DNA of 64,000 bases from Methanococcus maripaludis C5 (GCF_000016125.1 NC_009135.1:1116001-1180000); one strand, 5' to 3'; positions 44,651 through 56,926 are shown, numbered from the stretch's first letter. Notes: a model not told the origin generated them from the sequence alone. Numbers and translations are program-made.

Positions 44651-46162
44651 TTATTCTTCATCTTTTTTAACAAATTCGTCCCATTCTTCAATTTCTTTTC
44701 CGCCACCAATCCAAGGGATCATTGGCATGATTAATGAAACTACGAGACCAAATACTGGAAGACCCAAACTCAATAATAAGAATATTGATGCGTAGCCTTC
44801 GTATCCCATAGTTAATTCTGTCCATGCACCGTTTAATAGCATGTATATCAAAAACAACGGCGAGAAAATACCTGCAAAGAATTTCCAGAATGATCCCAAA
44901 TTGTATTCTGAAAGATTGTCAATGTATTTTTCGAGTTTGCTTCCTTTAAAGATCCAGATTGCAACAATCAGTTCGAGTACTGCAACTAGAGGAATTGTAA
45001 ACCAGTTTATGTAGTGGTCTACTGAATCTAACCAGTAAAGACCTGCGTTTGTTGCATATATTAAACTTGCAAAGAAGCTTGTTGCAATAACTGCTGAAGC
45101 TGCTTTGTGTCTCGGCATGTTGAATTTATCGATTACTGCTGATGCAGTTGATTCTACCAGTGAAACTGATGAGGAAATTCCTGCAACAAATAGCGCGATA
45201 AAGAAGATTGCAGCAAGTATAAGTCCACCAGGCATTAATGAAAGTGCTTGAGGGAATGCAACGAATGCTAAACCGATACTTTGTGTTACAACTTCTGAAA
45301 TAGGTACACCTTGTGTCATTGCCATGTATCCGAGTGTTCCGAATACTGCAAATCCTGCCAAGAATGAAAATCCACAGTTCATTAATGAAATTGTAAATGC
45401 GCTAGCAGTTAAATCTGATTTTTTAGGTAAGTAGCTTGAATATGCTATCATGATACCAAATCCAAGGCTCAATGTAAAGAATATCTGTGAAAATGCATCA
45501 ATCCAAACTTTAGGAGTTAATAACAGTGCAAAGTTCGGAGTTAAGTAGTATTCAATACCTGCAAGTCCACCCGGTAACGTAACGCTTCTTACAACGAGTG
45601 CAAGTATCAAGAAGAATAATACTGGCATTAAAATCTCGTTTGCTTTTTCAAGGCCTTTTCTAACACCCGAATTTACAACCAAATAATTTACACCCCAGAT
45701 TAAAACCAATCCTGCAAGTACGGGTAAGTTAAATCCTCCAAGGTCCCCATGACCTGAGGAAAGTGCCAAAATATCGCTAAAGAAGAATCCACCAAAGTCA
45801 GTTGGGAATCCCACCATGAACAACTTAGCAAGGTAAACTAGTGCCCATGCAATAATTGCGGTATAGTATGTCGTGATAATGAACGCGGTAGCTACTGCAA
45901 ACCAGCCTATCCATTCAAAGTTTTTTCCAAGTCTTCTTAACGCCAAAGGTGCTGAACCTTTCGTAGAGTGCCCTAATGCAAGCTCTAACACCATTACCAT
46001 TATACCTACAAACAATAACGCAACAAAGTAAGGGATTAAGAACGCCCCGCCACCATTTTCATATGCCATGTACGGGAAACGCCAAATATTTCCGAGACCA
46101 ACTGCGGAACCAACTGCAGCTAAAATGAAGCCCATCTTAGAGGCCCACTGTTCTCTTGCCAT
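44651..46162 (-). CDS. Sodium-dependent amino-acid transporter, NSS (SNF) family
   Basis: 503 residues from ATG 46162 (MAREQWASKMGF), preceded by GGTGAT. It begins with the NSS signature GSAVGLGNIWRFPYMAYENGGGAF and has about 12 membrane helices; the segment is read here as GSAVGLGNIW and RFPYMAYENGGGAF. Imports an amino acid (methionine or alanine in the MetPS branch) with sodium. The open frame continues upstream to 46420 but that part lacks a ribosome binding site and family similarity. Confidence 0.94.
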   Translation of the reverse strand: MAREQWASKMGFILAAVGSAVGLGNIWRFPYMAYENGGGAFLIPYFVALLFVGIMVMVLELALGHSTKGSAPLALRRLGKNFEWIGWFAVATAFIITTYYTAIIAWALVYLAKLFMVGFPTDFGGFFFSDILALSSGHGDLGGFNLPVLAGLVLIWGVNYLVVNSGVRKGLEKANEILMPVLFFLILALVVRSVTLPGGLAGIEYYLTPNFALLLTPKVWIDAFSQIFFTLSLGFGIMIAYSSYLPKKSDLTASAFTISLMNCGFSFLAGFAVFGTLGYMAMTQGVPISEVVTQSIGLAFVAFPQALSLMPGGLILAAIFFIALFVAGISSSVSLVESTASAVIDKFNMPRHKAASAVIATSFFASLIYATNAGLYWLDSVDHYINWFTIPLVAVLELIVAIWIFKGSKLEKYIDNLSEYNLGSFWKFFAGIFSPLFLIYMLLNGAWTELTMGYEGYASIFLLLSLGLPVFGLVVSLIMPMIPWIGGGKEIEEWDEFVKKDEE

Positions 46163-46302
46163 ACAATCACCACCATTTTTTTTAATACAACCATTAATTT
46201 CTCGAAATCGACTTATATATAAATTGTTATTTAGATTTGAACAAATAGTCATTAACAAAAGTAGTTTAAATGAAATTAAAAAGTAAAAATGTAAAAAAAA
46301 GA

Positions 46303-47211
46303 TTATTCGAGATTGTTTTCTTTTAGCCTTTCGATAACCATTTTCCATGAAGGAAGGTTTGTCTGGCATCCAACCTGTTCCACGACAAAAGAAGATACAC
46401 ATGAGCCTGCAAGCCCGCATTTCTTTAAATCATTTCCTTTTAAGTACGCGGTTAAAAATCCTGCCCTGTAGCTGTCTCCAGCCCCAGTTGGATCTTTTGC
46501 TTCAGTTAAAATTGCCGGAACTTTTATTGTTTCGCCTTCTGAATAGATAATACTTCCCTGTTTTCCGTAAGTTACAATTAAAACTTTAACCCTATTCATT
46601 AGTTCTTTTTCGGAAATATTTAATAAATCGAGAGTTCTCTGGAACTCGTGGTTGTTCATGAATAAAAAATCAACGTTTTTTATAATATTTTCCATGTTTT
46701 CTTTTGAATAAAGGGTTAAATCCTGTCCTGGATCGAATGATACAAGGATACCCATTGAATTTGCTTTTTCAGCACATTTTAAATTGTAATTTGGGTCGCC
46801 AGTTGCAAGGTGAACGATTTTTGAATCAAACTCTGGAACTTCGATATCAGAATAGTGTTTCGCAGCGCCCCACAAAAAGTACGTAATCTGGTTGTTTTCA
46901 GGATCTGTAAATATCCATGCCTTTGGAGTTTCTTCTTCGGTTGATATAAATATATTTTCAGTTGAAACTCCTAATTTTTCCAGATATTCTCCGTACCCTG
47001 AAGCTTTGAAGTCTGTTCCAACACAAGAAAGTATTTCTGATTTTACGCCTAAATTTGCAATTTCTGCTGCAACGTTACATGCAGCACCGCCGTAGTATTT
47101 TTTAGCAGTTGGTATCTGCATTGAAGTGTTTAGTTCCGGAAATTTATCCACATTAAATATGTAATCTAGTGCAATATGCCCTACTGCCGTTATCTTGCCA
47201 ATTTTATCCAT
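46303..47211 (-). CDS. PfkB-family kinase (nucleoside kinase-like)
   Basis: 302 residues: GHIALDYIFNVDKFPE at the start, GGAACNVA (sugar-binding), NNHEFQRTL, and the catalytic DPTGAGDSYRAGF. The sequence resembles the archaeal ATP-dependent nucleoside kinase of methanococci (substrates inosine, guanosine, cytidine), rather than bacterial sugar kinases. ATG 47211 has GGTGG upstream; TTG 47214 is in frame. Confidence 0.88.
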   Translation of the reverse strand: MDKIGKITAVGHIALDYIFNVDKFPELNTSMQIPTAKKYYGGAACNVAAEIANLGVKSEILSCVGTDFKASGYGEYLEKLGVSTENIFISTEEETPKAWIFTDPENNQITYFLWGAAKHYSDIEVPEFDSKIVHLATGDPNYNLKCAEKANSMGILVSFDPGQDLTLYSKENMENIIKNVDFLFMNNHEFQRTLDLLNISEKELMNRVKVLIVTYGKQGSIIYSEGETIKVPAILTEAKDPTGAGDSYRAGFLTAYLKGNDLKKCGLAGSCVSSFVVEQVGCQTNLPSWKMVIERLKENNLE

Positions 47212-47236
47212 CAAACCACCAAATTAGTATTATTTC

Positions 47237-47953
47237 TTATTTTACTGCTTCAATTGCATCTTTTAAATTTATCATGTTTTTGTAAATTGCAGAACCCACA
47301 ACTACACCATATACCCCGATTTCCTTGAATTTCAAAAGGTCATCGATTGTAGTAACTCCGCCTGATGCTACAATAGGTATTTTTAAGTTTTCAACGAGTT
47401 CTTTTGTTGGTTCGATATTTATCCCATTCAATAAGCCTTCGCTATCAACATTTGTAAATAGGATACTTCCTGCACCCATTTCTTCGAGTATTTTTCCAAT
47501 TTCCACAGGCGTATACTTCGTTTTTTCTTTCCAGCCTTTTATTACGACTTTACCATCCTTTGCATCGAGTGAAACCATTATTTTTTCACTGCCAATATTT
47601 TCCGAGAGTTCTTTGATTATTTCAGGTTTTTCTACAGCAATAGTCCCGATTATTACTTTTTTCGCCCCTTTTTCAACTAAATATACTGCATCCTCGATGG
47701 ATCGAATTCCTCCGCCGATTTGAACAGGAACTCCAGATGTTTTGATTATTTCTTCGATAAATTCATCATTTACCCGCTTTCCATCAAGTGCACCATCGAG
47801 ATCCACGAGGTGAAGCATTTCTGCACCTTCGCTTACCCATTTTTTTGCAATTTCAGGAGGGTTGTCTAATTCAACGTGTTTTTTATCCGGGTTCCCCTGG
47901 ATAAGCTGCACACATTTTTTATTCTTCATATCAACTGCAGGAATAACTAGCAC
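47237..47953 (-). CDS. hisA: Phosphoribosylformimino-5-aminoimidazole carboxamide ribotide isomerase
   Basis: 238 residues, a TIM barrel of histidine synthesis: [15 protein letters not shown] (catalytic Asp), [43 protein letters not shown] (second catalytic Asp) and ASGGV. GTG 47953 is the start because AAGGTGG ends just upstream; the in-frame GTG 47962 lies inside that ribosome binding site. Confidence 0.95.
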   Translation of the reverse strand: MLVIPAVDMKNKKCVQLIQGNPDKKHVELDNPPEIAKKWVSEGAEMLHLVDLDGALDGKRVNDEFIEEIIKTSGVPVQIGGGIRSIEDAVYLVEKGAKKVIIGTIAVEKPEIIKELSENIGSEKIMVSLDAKDGKVVIKGWKEKTKYTPVEIGKILEEMGAGSILFTNVDSEGLLNGINIEPTKELVENLKIPIVASGGVTTIDDLLKFKEIGVYGVVVGSAIYKNMINLKDAIEAVK

Positions 47954-48168
47954 AATATCCACCTTTCGTGTAAATACGTCGTAAAATAGGAAATCAGGTT
48001 CGCCTAAAATCTATTTTACATTAAATTTCAAGCTATATATGAATATCCCAAAATAGAAAAACAGAAAAATTTAAAAATGGAGGTTATTTTTACAAATTTA
48101 AAAAAGGTGTAAAATTGGTTAAATAGGAAATTATCGAATAGTACAAACTTATTAATTACTTAAACGAT

Positions 48169-49806
48169 TTAAAGGTATCTTGCCCGTTTTTCAACTTCTT
48201 TCATGCACTCTAAAACCGATTCAAACATTTCATAAGTTTTGTAGCCTTCAATAATTTTATTCCAAACTGAATCGAATTTATCATAGTGGATACTCATTAT
48301 GGATTTTTTTAACACAATCAAATCAATTGCCTTGTCTTCAACTAAATCACTGTATTTTCCAAGCCCAAAATCGATAACAAAAGTATTATCTGAAACTATA
48401 AAGTTTGAAGTCGTTAAATCGTTATGTACAATTCCGCCAGAATGCATTTTTCCAATAATTTTTCCTAAATCTTCACAAAAATTGAGATTTCCTTCTTCGA
48501 TTTTTTCTTTTGCAATTTTTCCGTGAATGTAGCTCATTGTAATTTTTTTATTTTCTTTGTCGATATCAAAAATGCTCGGTGCATAAATTCCAAGTTCTTT
48601 GATTGAAGCTAAAAATCTAGCTTCTTTTACAGTTCTTCTCAATCGTATTAATTCATCGAGTTCCAAAATACGGTAGCCTTTTTTTACCCTTTCTTTTGTA
48701 ATCGATTCAAATTCTAAGTATATTCCTTTAGAAATGTCTGCCTCTGCCCCTTTCCCGATTAAATGTTCCGGAATTATTCTGGATTTGATATTTTCGTTGT
48801 TAAACTCATTTTCGGATATCCAGTTTACTTCAACCATGTCGCTTCTGTAGTTAGAAATTGGTTTTGTATCGTTCAAATCCATTCTTTTTCCATTTAAATA
48901 CTGTAAAATTCCAAGCCATGCAATCATTGCACCGTTATCTCCGCAAAACTCTCGTTCTGGAACGTAAAAGTCAACATTTTGTTCAATGCACATTATATCT
49001 AACATTTCTTTCAAACGATTATTTGCAGCAACCCCTCCAACAAGCATTACTTCAGCCTTATTGGTATGTGCAAGCGCTCTTTCGGTAATTTCCGTGAGCA
49101 TTGAAAATGAATTTTCCTGTAATGAGTAGCATACATCTTCAATTCTTTCTTTTGAATCGTATTTCTTCATTGCTGCGGTTAATAATCCTGAAAGAGAAAT
49201 ATCCATTCCTTTAACTGTGTATGGAAGTTTTATGAACTTGTTTCCATTCTTAGCATATTTCTCAACGTAAACTCCACCGGGGTGCGGCATATTGCAGTGC
49301 CTTGCAAACTGGTCTAAACAGTTTCCTATCGCAATATCGAGCGTTTCTCCAATTACTCGGTATTTTTTTCCGGTGTATGCTAAAACTTGCGTATTTCCAC
49401 CACTTACATACAGTGTTAGCGGATCTAATGCATCCGTTTTTAATTTTCCAATTTCTACGTGGCTAATGCAATGATTTACCCCAATTATCGGTTTATTTAT
49501 TGAAAGAGAAAGTGCCCTTGCAGTTGTTGCAGTAACCCTTAAACTTGGACCAAGACCTGGGCCTAATGAAAAAGAAACCAGATCAATCTTTTCGATCGGA
49601 ACTACTGTTAATGCTTCTTTTAAAAGTTTTACAAAAGTTTCTGCGTGGTGATCTGCAGCTTCCCTTGGATGAATTCCCTGTACTGGCGGAGTGTAAATTA
49701 TTGTTTTGTTAAATAAAACTTCACCATTAGAAGTAATGATCCCTACACCAGTTTTTTCCGCAGTTCCTTCAAATCCAATACATATTAAGTCTTTAGAAGT
49801 ATCCAT
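48169..49806 (-). CDS. Kae1-Bud32 fusion, KEOPS complex
   Basis: 545 residues from ATG 49806 ([14 protein letters not shown]), preceded by GGTGG. The Kae1 part (1-~325) has the metal site HCISH (His112, His116) and the ATP motif [10 protein letters not shown]. The C-terminal ~200 residues are Bud32: [20 protein letters not shown] (catalytic Asp) and [19 protein letters not shown]. The complex adds threonylcarbamoyl to A37 of tRNAs reading ANN codons. The fusion is normal for methanococci. Confidence 0.96.
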   Translation of the reverse strand: MDTSKDLICIGFEGTAEKTGVGIITSNGEVLFNKTIIYTPPVQGIHPREAADHHAETFVKLLKEALTVVPIEKIDLVSFSLGPGLGPSLRVTATTARALSLSINKPIIGVNHCISHVEIGKLKTDALDPLTLYVSGGNTQVLAYTGKKYRVIGETLDIAIGNCLDQFARHCNMPHPGGVYVEKYAKNGNKFIKLPYTVKGMDISLSGLLTAAMKKYDSKERIEDVCYSLQENSFSMLTEITERALAHTNKAEVMLVGGVAANNRLKEMLDIMCIEQNVDFYVPEREFCGDNGAMIAWLGILQYLNGKRMDLNDTKPISNYRSDMVEVNWISENEFNNENIKSRIIPEHLIGKGAEADISKGIYLEFESITKERVKKGYRILELDELIRLRRTVKEARFLASIKELGIYAPSIFDIDKENKKITMSYIHGKIAKEKIEEGNLNFCEDLGKIIGKMHSGGIVHNDLTTSNFIVSDNTFVIDFGLGKYSDLVEDKAIDLIVLKKSIMSIHYDKFDSVWNKIIEGYKTYEMFESVLECMKEVEKRARYL

Positions 49807-49979
49807 GACAGCCACCAAACTAATAAAACATAAAATAACCAATTATTAAAAAAAGATGCTTACAAATAACATACAAATAAACAAGTAATTAATTTTTTAT
49901 ATTGTGTATCCCAATTAAACATATAAATTTTATGTAAATTACCACGTATAATTAGATCCTTACTACATAGAGGGAAAAA

Positions 49980-51848
49980 ATGAAAACACTGTTGATACAT
50001 TCCGATTATTTGGAATTCGAAGCCAAGGAAAAAACAAAGATTGCAGAAGATACTGATGTTTTAAACGGAAAAATGGACGAATGTTTAACCGTTTTTATTG
50101 CTGTTGAAAAAGATGATGAATCTGACCCGGATGCAGTTGTTAAAAACGCCGTTGATGAAATCGTAAAAACTGCTGACAATTTAAAAGTAAAAAACGTTGT
50201 AGTATACCCTTACGCACATTTATCAAGCGATTTAGGATCCCCTGCTACTGCAAAAGAAATTTTAGCAGAAATTGAAAAAGAACTCTCAGGCGACTATGAA
50301 GTTCTCAGAGCACCATTTGGATGGTACAAGGCATTTAAAATCAGCTGTAAAGGCCATCCTTTGAGTGAACTTTCAAGAAAAATAACAACTGAAAGAAAAG
50401 AAGAAGTTAAAAAGGAAAAAGTTGTTTCAAAATTCTACATAATAAATGGGGAAAACCTCGAACTTACCGAAGTTAACGACGAAGTTATCTCAAAAATGGA
50501 AGATAAAGGACTTTTAGCTCTTTTAAAACACGAACTCGATATCAAAGAAGAAGGAAAAGATAATGGGGAACCCCCTCACGTTAAATACATTAAAGAAAAA
50601 GAAATCTGCGATTATGAACCTAGTTCAGATGCAGGACACTTCAGATGGTATCCAAAAGGAAAATTAATAAGAGATTTACTTTCAGACTACGTATACAATC
50701 TCGTTGTAGAAAACGGCGGAATGCCTGTTGAAACCCCTGTAATGTACGACCTTCAAAACAACGCGATAAGAGAACACGCGGATAAATTTGGAGAAAGGCA
50801 GTACAGATTCAAACAAGGAAACAAAGATTTAATGCTTAGATTCGCTGCTTGTTTTGGACAGTTCATGATGAAAAAAGACATGTACCTTTTACCAAAACAC
50901 ATGCCACTCAAATTATACGAACTCTCAACATACAGCTTCAGGTATGAACAGAGAGGAGAATTAGTTGGTTTAAAAAGATTAAGAGCATTTACAATGCCCG
51001 ATATGCACACTGTTTGTATCGATATGAAACAGGCAATGGAAGCATTTGAAGACCAACTTTGGATGGGTTTAAAAACCGGGGATGACTTTAAAACCCCTTA
51101 CGCAATAATTTTCAGATTCACAGAAGACTTCTTCGAAGAAAACAAAGAATGGTTCTTTGGAATGGCAAAAGAATACAAACAAAAATACGGAAAAGATGCA
51201 ATTCTCGAAATCTTACCTGGAAGAAAACACTACTGGGTTGGAAAAGTTGACATGGCAGTTGTTGACAGCTTTGGAAGACCAATCGAAAACCCAACTGTTC
51301 AAATCGACGTTGAAAGCGCTGAAAGATTTGGAATCGTTGTTCACGATGGCGATAAAAAAGTTCAGCCAATCATTCTTCACTGTTCCCCAACAGGAAGTGT
51401 TGAAAGAGTTTTATGCGGACTTTTAGAAAACGCTTACTTAAATACCTTGGAAAACAAACCTCCTGCACTTCCAACATGGTTGACCCCAATTCAAGCAAGA
51501 GTTATCCCTGTTGGAGATAAGCATGCGGAATTTGCTCTTGAAGTTGCAACTAAATTAAGAGCTTCAGGAATAAGGGCTGACTTTGATGATAGAGAAGACA
51601 GCATGGGTAAAAAAGTTAGAAACGCTGGAACTGACTGGGTAAACTACGTTGTCGTAATCGGAGACAGCGAAATGGAAAGCAGTAAATTAACCGTAACCGT
51701 TAGAGAAGAATCAGAACTCAAAAAAGCTAAAAAAGAATCATTAACTGTTGAAGAATTAATTGAAAAAATAACTTCAGATGTTAAAGATGCTCCAAAAAGA
51801 CCACTTCCACTTCCAATGAAGTGTTCCGTTCAGCCAATCTTTAGATAA
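49980..51848 (+). CDS. thrS: Threonyl-tRNA synthetase, archaeal type
   Basis: 622 residues. Residues 1-140 (MKTLLIHSDYLEFEAKEKTK...) are the archaeal editing domain, related to D-aminoacyl-tRNA deacylase. A class II catalytic core follows (about 215-500: GGMPVETPVMYDL, YELSTYSFRYEQRGEL, LHCSPTGSVERV, motifs 1-3), then an anticodon-binding domain (LPTWLTPIQARVIPV, DDREDSMGKKVRNA). Attaches threonine to tRNA-Thr. Confidence 0.97.
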   Translation: MKTLLIHSDYLEFEAKEKTKIAEDTDVLNGKMDECLTVFIAVEKDDESDPDAVVKNAVDEIVKTADNLKVKNVVVYPYAHLSSDLGSPATAKEILAEIEKELSGDYEVLRAPFGWYKAFKISCKGHPLSELSRKITTERKEEVKKEKVVSKFYIINGENLELTEVNDEVISKMEDKGLLALLKHELDIKEEGKDNGEPPHVKYIKEKEICDYEPSSDAGHFRWYPKGKLIRDLLSDYVYNLVVENGGMPVETPVMYDLQNNAIREHADKFGERQYRFKQGNKDLMLRFAACFGQFMMKKDMYLLPKHMPLKLYELSTYSFRYEQRGELVGLKRLRAFTMPDMHTVCIDMKQAMEAFEDQLWMGLKTGDDFKTPYAIIFRFTEDFFEENKEWFFGMAKEYKQKYGKDAILEILPGRKHYWVGKVDMAVVDSFGRPIENPTVQIDVESAERFGIVVHDGDKKVQPIILHCSPTGSVERVLCGLLENAYLNTLENKPPALPTWLTPIQARVIPVGDKHAEFALEVATKLRASGIRADFDDREDSMGKKVRNAGTDWVNYVVVIGDSEMESSKLTVTVREESELKKAKKESLTVEELIEKITSDVKDAPKRPLPLPMKCSVQPIFR

Positions 51849-51897
51849 TTAACTTAATTAAATTTTTTAAAATCTTTTTTCAAAATAAAAAAAATAT

Positions 51898-53998
51898 TTA
51901 TTTAGTTTTGAATTGTTCTGCGTCTTCTTCCAATTTTTTGGAAATATCCATCATTTTCTCTGCTGACGCATCTATTTCCTCAACAACCCTGTTTTGTTCT
52001 TCAGATGATGCAGTTAATTCTTCTGCAGTTGCTGCGAACTCTTCAGAAATTGATGCAATATCTTGAACATTTTTTAGTGCTTCTTGAGTATTTTTAGATG
52101 CATTATTAGCATTTTCTTTGATTTTCGTAATCATTTTTGCAGACGATTCAACACTTTCTTTTATTTTCATAAATGCACTGTTAACTTCGTCAATTGCGAT
52201 AACTCCCATATCGACTTCTTCTCGTCCCGCAAGACCTAGATCAATTGTTGTTTCAACTTTTTTATTAATTCCATTGATAGTTCTGTTGATGTCTTCAACT
52301 GATTTTTTAATTTCTTCTGCCAGCGATTTTATTTCACTTGCAACTACTGCAAATCCTTTTCCAGCTTCACCCGCACGTGCAGCTTCAATTGAAGCGTTCA
52401 ATGCCAATAGCCCAGTTTGTTCTGCAACATCTTTGATTAAAACTGTAACTTCATTGATTTTTTTGGATTCTTCTCCAAGTTCTTGGATTGATCTTCCAAG
52501 TTCATCTATTACGTTTGTAATCTTTTGCATAGTATCTATTGCATTTTCAACTTTTTTGACACCCATTTCTGAACTTTGGTTAATTTCTTTTGAAGCCGTG
52601 GTTGTATTCATAACTGCAGAATTTACATTTTCAACAGCTTTTGCAGTTGATTTAATATCTTCGGAAATTTCCTGTAGTTTCGTACATTGTTCACCCGTTG
52701 ATGAAGCGACATGATCTGCTGCCCCTTTAACCCCCCCCAGATATGTTCATTGTTGTTGTAAGTTCTTTGTTAAGATTTATTGTCTGCTGATCCAGAACAG
52801 AAACTTCAGACTGAACTGATTTCAAAAGTTGTGAGAAATTATTTATGGCTTGGTTCACATTCTTTTGGAGTCGGTTTTTATCCTGATTTTCATCCAATCT
52901 AACTGAAAGGTTTCCACGAGACATCTCATACATAAAATCAGATAATTCACGTAATGTTTTTGCCATTGTCTTTCTATCCGTATCTATAAGATCATTAAGT
53001 GTCATTATACTATTTGCCATCTTATTAAATGAATCTGCAAGATCCTCTAATTCATCGCCAGTATTTACATCGATATTGTGATCATAAACTCCTTTTGAAA
53101 ACTGTTCTGCCCCATTTTTAAGTTTAGTTATTGGTTTTGTAAGATTTCTCGAAGAAATTAATGATACGACAATAGAAACTACAAATCCAAAAAATGCTAC
53201 TATTAAATTATGACTTCTTGCAGCATTTAAATAACTCAAAGCCGTGCTTTTTGGAGCGGATATTATCAAATATCCTAAAAGATTGCCCCCTGCATCGTCC
53301 ATAATTAAATAATCGTTACCAGATTCTAAAAAACTTTCATATTCTGATTCTGACGCTGAATTTTCAAAAAAGCTGGAAATATGGGATAGTTTAGCCTTGT
53401 CAGCCAGAGTTGTTGATACAATCATTCCATTCATGTATAGTGAAACATCAAAATTTGAAAAATCTTTTAAATTGTTTACAAATTCATTTTCATCTAAATA
53501 ATCAATAATAACAACTGATCCAACCAATTCCTGATTTTTATAGATATTTTGAACTTGTATTACTGAAAATTGATTCAAATTACCATTTGTTATAACTAAA
53601 TAGCCCGAATTTAGGTTTTTAAAATCAAAATTATTGTTCAATTCATTTTCAGTTATTACATTTTCATATTCATCTAAAAAAATTACTTCGTCAACCCCCA
53701 AACTAGATTTGATATTCTCGGATTCGATATTTAGGGAATTAAAATTATTTTCAATGAAGTAACTTTTTATGTTTTCGTTTTCTGATAAGTATTTTAAAAA
53801 ATTAGCCATCTCTTCATTTTTTTGATCTAAATTATACAATATAGACTTTTTCGAAAGATCAAACTTTTCTAAAGATTCATAGTTTGAGTAATTTTCGGTC
53901 GTTACATTTGAAACGATCGTGAGTATTAATATCGGGAGTGCAAGCCCAATTATGGATGTTAACATTAATTTAGTTCTTATATTATTTACTGATCTCAT
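51898..53998 (-). pseudogene. Methyl-accepting chemotaxis protein split by a G8 frameshift
   Basis: N-terminal part (52727-53998): TM1, a Cache-like sensor domain, TM2 (about 262-284), HAMP (NLTKPITKLKNGAEQFS...) and a signalling linker ending MNISGGG then a stop. Reading the G8 as G7 continues ...[18 protein letters not shown]... straight into the second frame (51898-52611), which holds the hairpin tip [20 protein letters not shown] of chemoreceptors. The whole would be about 700 residues. Controls the archaellum through CheA/CheY. Start ATG follows GAGGGCG. Confidence 0.88.
52731..52738 (-). repeat. Run of eight G at the frameshift
   Basis: A homopolymer of eight C on the plus strand (eight G in the gene) ends the receptor's first frame. 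Seven would keep the frame open. Such tracts gain and lose bases by slippage, giving on/off phase variation, but they are also sites of sequencing error. Confidence 0.9.
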
Positions 53999-54161
53999 AC
54001 TCGCCCTCTACACTAATAACTTTAAATATCCAAATATTTAAATAAAATATGGATAAATAATTCCTGTTTTTTAAAATAATAAGGAATTAACATTCCGTAT
54101 AATAATTTAAAGATATTTATAGTTTTTGTGTAGATTTAAAGAATAATGATAAAAAGAGAGG

Positions 54162-55439
54162 TTAATTTAGCAGTTTACCCGAAAGTCCGAAAGTCTTCGC
54201 ACCAGTCACTTTAACTCGCCTAAATTCACCAATTTTTGCAGGTTCTTCGAAAATCACGTTTTTGCAATTGTCAGTAACTCCCATATTACTTTTAGTTACA
54301 AGTATTTCGAAAGTTTCACCAATATGTCGCGTATTATTTTCGTAGCTTAACTCTCGCCGGAGTTCATTTAAAATTTCAGACCTTTCTTTCCTTATTTTTG
54401 TATCGACCTGTTTTAAAATTGCTGCTTTTGTGTATTTCCTCTGTGAATATTTTGCAGCGTGAGTAAAATCAGGTTTTATCTTTTTTACAATTTCAAGGGT
54501 ATTTTCAAATGCTTCTTCAGTTTCAGTTGGGAATCCAACGATTACATCAGTTGTAAAGTTTAAATTCTTAATTTTTGACTTAAATTCATTTAATACAGAA
54601 ATATATTCGTCAACCGTGTAGTTTCTATTCATATCTTTTAAAACCTGGTCGTCACCACTTTGAATTGGAAGATGAAGGAATTTTACAACCTTTTTGGATT
54701 TAAATGATTCAATTAATTCATCAAGTATCGGTTCTGCAAATTTTGCGTGCATCATTCCAATTCTCATTGCAAATTTTTCAGGAATTTCTGAAATATCATT
54801 TATTAAATTTGGAAGGCTGTCGTTATTATCAAGTCCATAGCATGCTGTATCTTGAGCCGTTACAAGTAAACATTTCGTACCTGTTTTTACAAGTTCTTCT
54901 GCCTTTTTAACAATTAAATCTCGATCGTATGACGCTAAATTTCCCCTTGCACGTTTTACAATACAGTAAGTACAGCTTCCAAGGCATCCTTCGCATATTG
55001 GAAGTGCAGTAATTAAACCTTGTGAACTTACTTTTTTGATTTTTTCATTTAATTGATCTTCAAAATTTAAATTTTCATTAGATTTTCCATTTTTTTCAGA
55101 GCATCCTTTTAAAAGGTTATCTTTCAGAATTTTTCCAGAATACTGTGCTTCTCTTGGCATTACCAGAACATCTGCAAGAGTTTTAATCTTTTTAGGTAGT
55201 GCCTTTGCCATGCATCCTGCTACGACAACTTTTTTATCCAATGATTTGAAATATTCTATTCGTGAAATCATTCTGTGTTCGGTTTCCTGCCTGACAATAC
55301 AGGTATTTATGACAATTATGTCGGAATCGTCCACATTATCGGTCAATTCAAAATCTTCAAATTCATTAACTGAATTTTTTATTATTTCCGTGTCTGCAGT
55401 GTTCAAAGTGCAGCCATATCCTTCAATGTAAATTTTCAA
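54162..55439 (-). CDS. tRNA t6A37 methylthiotransferase (MtaB/CDKAL1 type)
   Basis: 425 residues: an N-terminal UPF0004 domain with Cys10, Cys47 and Cys76 for one cluster, radical SAM C-x3-C-x2-C (Cys152/156/159 in CEGCLGSCTYC), and a C-terminal TRAM domain. Converts threonylcarbamoyladenosine at tRNA position 37 to ms2t6A, the product of the KEOPS pathway whose Kae1-Bud32 gene is nearby. The start is TTG 55439 with GGTGAT. It is divergent from comD with a gap of only 33 bases. Confidence 0.92.
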   Translation of the reverse strand: MKIYIEGYGCTLNTADTEIIKNSVNEFEDFELTDNVDDSDIIVINTCIVRQETEHRMISRIEYFKSLDKKVVVAGCMAKALPKKIKTLADVLVMPREAQYSGKILKDNLLKGCSEKNGKSNENLNFEDQLNEKIKKVSSQGLITALPICEGCLGSCTYCIVKRARGNLASYDRDLIVKKAEELVKTGTKCLLVTAQDTACYGLDNNDSLPNLINDISEIPEKFAMRIGMMHAKFAEPILDELIESFKSKKVVKFLHLPIQSGDDQVLKDMNRNYTVDEYISVLNEFKSKIKNLNFTTDVIVGFPTETEEAFENTLEIVKKIKPDFTHAAKYSQRKYTKAAILKQVDTKIRKERSEILNELRRELSYENNTRHIGETFEILVTKSNMGVTDNCKNVIFEEPAKIGEFRRVKVTGAKTFGLSGKLLN

Positions 55440-55472
55440 TTTATCACCAAAATAAATCCGGATGGTGGAGTT

Positions 55473-55976
55473 ATGAATGCAAGTGAAGCTGTTTATAAAG
55501 CAATACTAGATTCAGGGGTTGATTTTGTAACGAGTGTTCCTTGTGCAAATTTAAAAACTGTTTTAAATTATCTAAATGATGACAAAGATATTCAACACAT
55601 CCCCGTAACTCGTGAAGAGGAGGGAATTGGTGTTTGTACTGGAGCTTATCTTGGGGGCAGAAAAACTGCACTTTTGATGCAGAATTCTGGCTTAGGAAAC
55701 TCCATAAATGCGATAGGTTCGTTAGTTAAAGTTTATAAAATCCCTATTTTAATTATAATAAGCCATAGGGGGGATTTAAAGGAAAAAATTTCTGCACAAA
55801 TTCCAATGGGCCAGTGGACCAAAAAATTGCTTGAAACAGTTGAAATTCCATATTTCAATCCAAAAACTCCAGATGAAGCTTATAAATTAATAAAAGATGC
55901 TTCAGAACTTTCAATAAACATGGAATATCCTGTAGCAATACTTCTCGATGCACTTTACTGGGAACATGACAAATAA
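55473..55976 (+). CDS. comD: Sulfopyruvate decarboxylase, alpha subunit
   Basis: 167 residues: a thiamine-diphosphate enzyme pyrimidine-binding half (TSVPCANLK, VTREEEGIGVCTGAYLGG with the catalytic Glu, LLMQNSGLGN). With ComE it decarboxylates sulfopyruvate in coenzyme M synthesis. No comE gene follows within the window. GGATGGTGGAG precedes the ATG. Confidence 0.93.
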   Translation: MNASEAVYKAILDSGVDFVTSVPCANLKTVLNYLNDDKDIQHIPVTREEEGIGVCTGAYLGGRKTALLMQNSGLGNSINAIGSLVKVYKIPILIIISHRGDLKEKISAQIPMGQWTKKLLETVEIPYFNPKTPDEAYKLIKDASELSINMEYPVAILLDALYWEHDK

Positions 55977-56044
55977 TCGAGAAATTTATTACATTTCCTT
56001 TTTCTAATTTTAATTAAAAAATAGTTAAAATTATTTTATTTTAA

Positions 56045-56926
<882 letters not shown>

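Noticed and set aside
44444-44734. 96-codon plus-strand frame
   Set aside because: It is antisense to the MetS gene and the end of the NSS transporter, both well supported on the other strand.
46163-46420. N-terminal extension of the NSS transporter
   Set aside because: No ribosome binding site, overlaps the kinase gene end, and family similarity begins at MAREQW (46162).
52118-52714. 198-codon plus-strand frame
   Set aside because: It is the mirror of the helical repeat codons of the chemoreceptor signalling domain.
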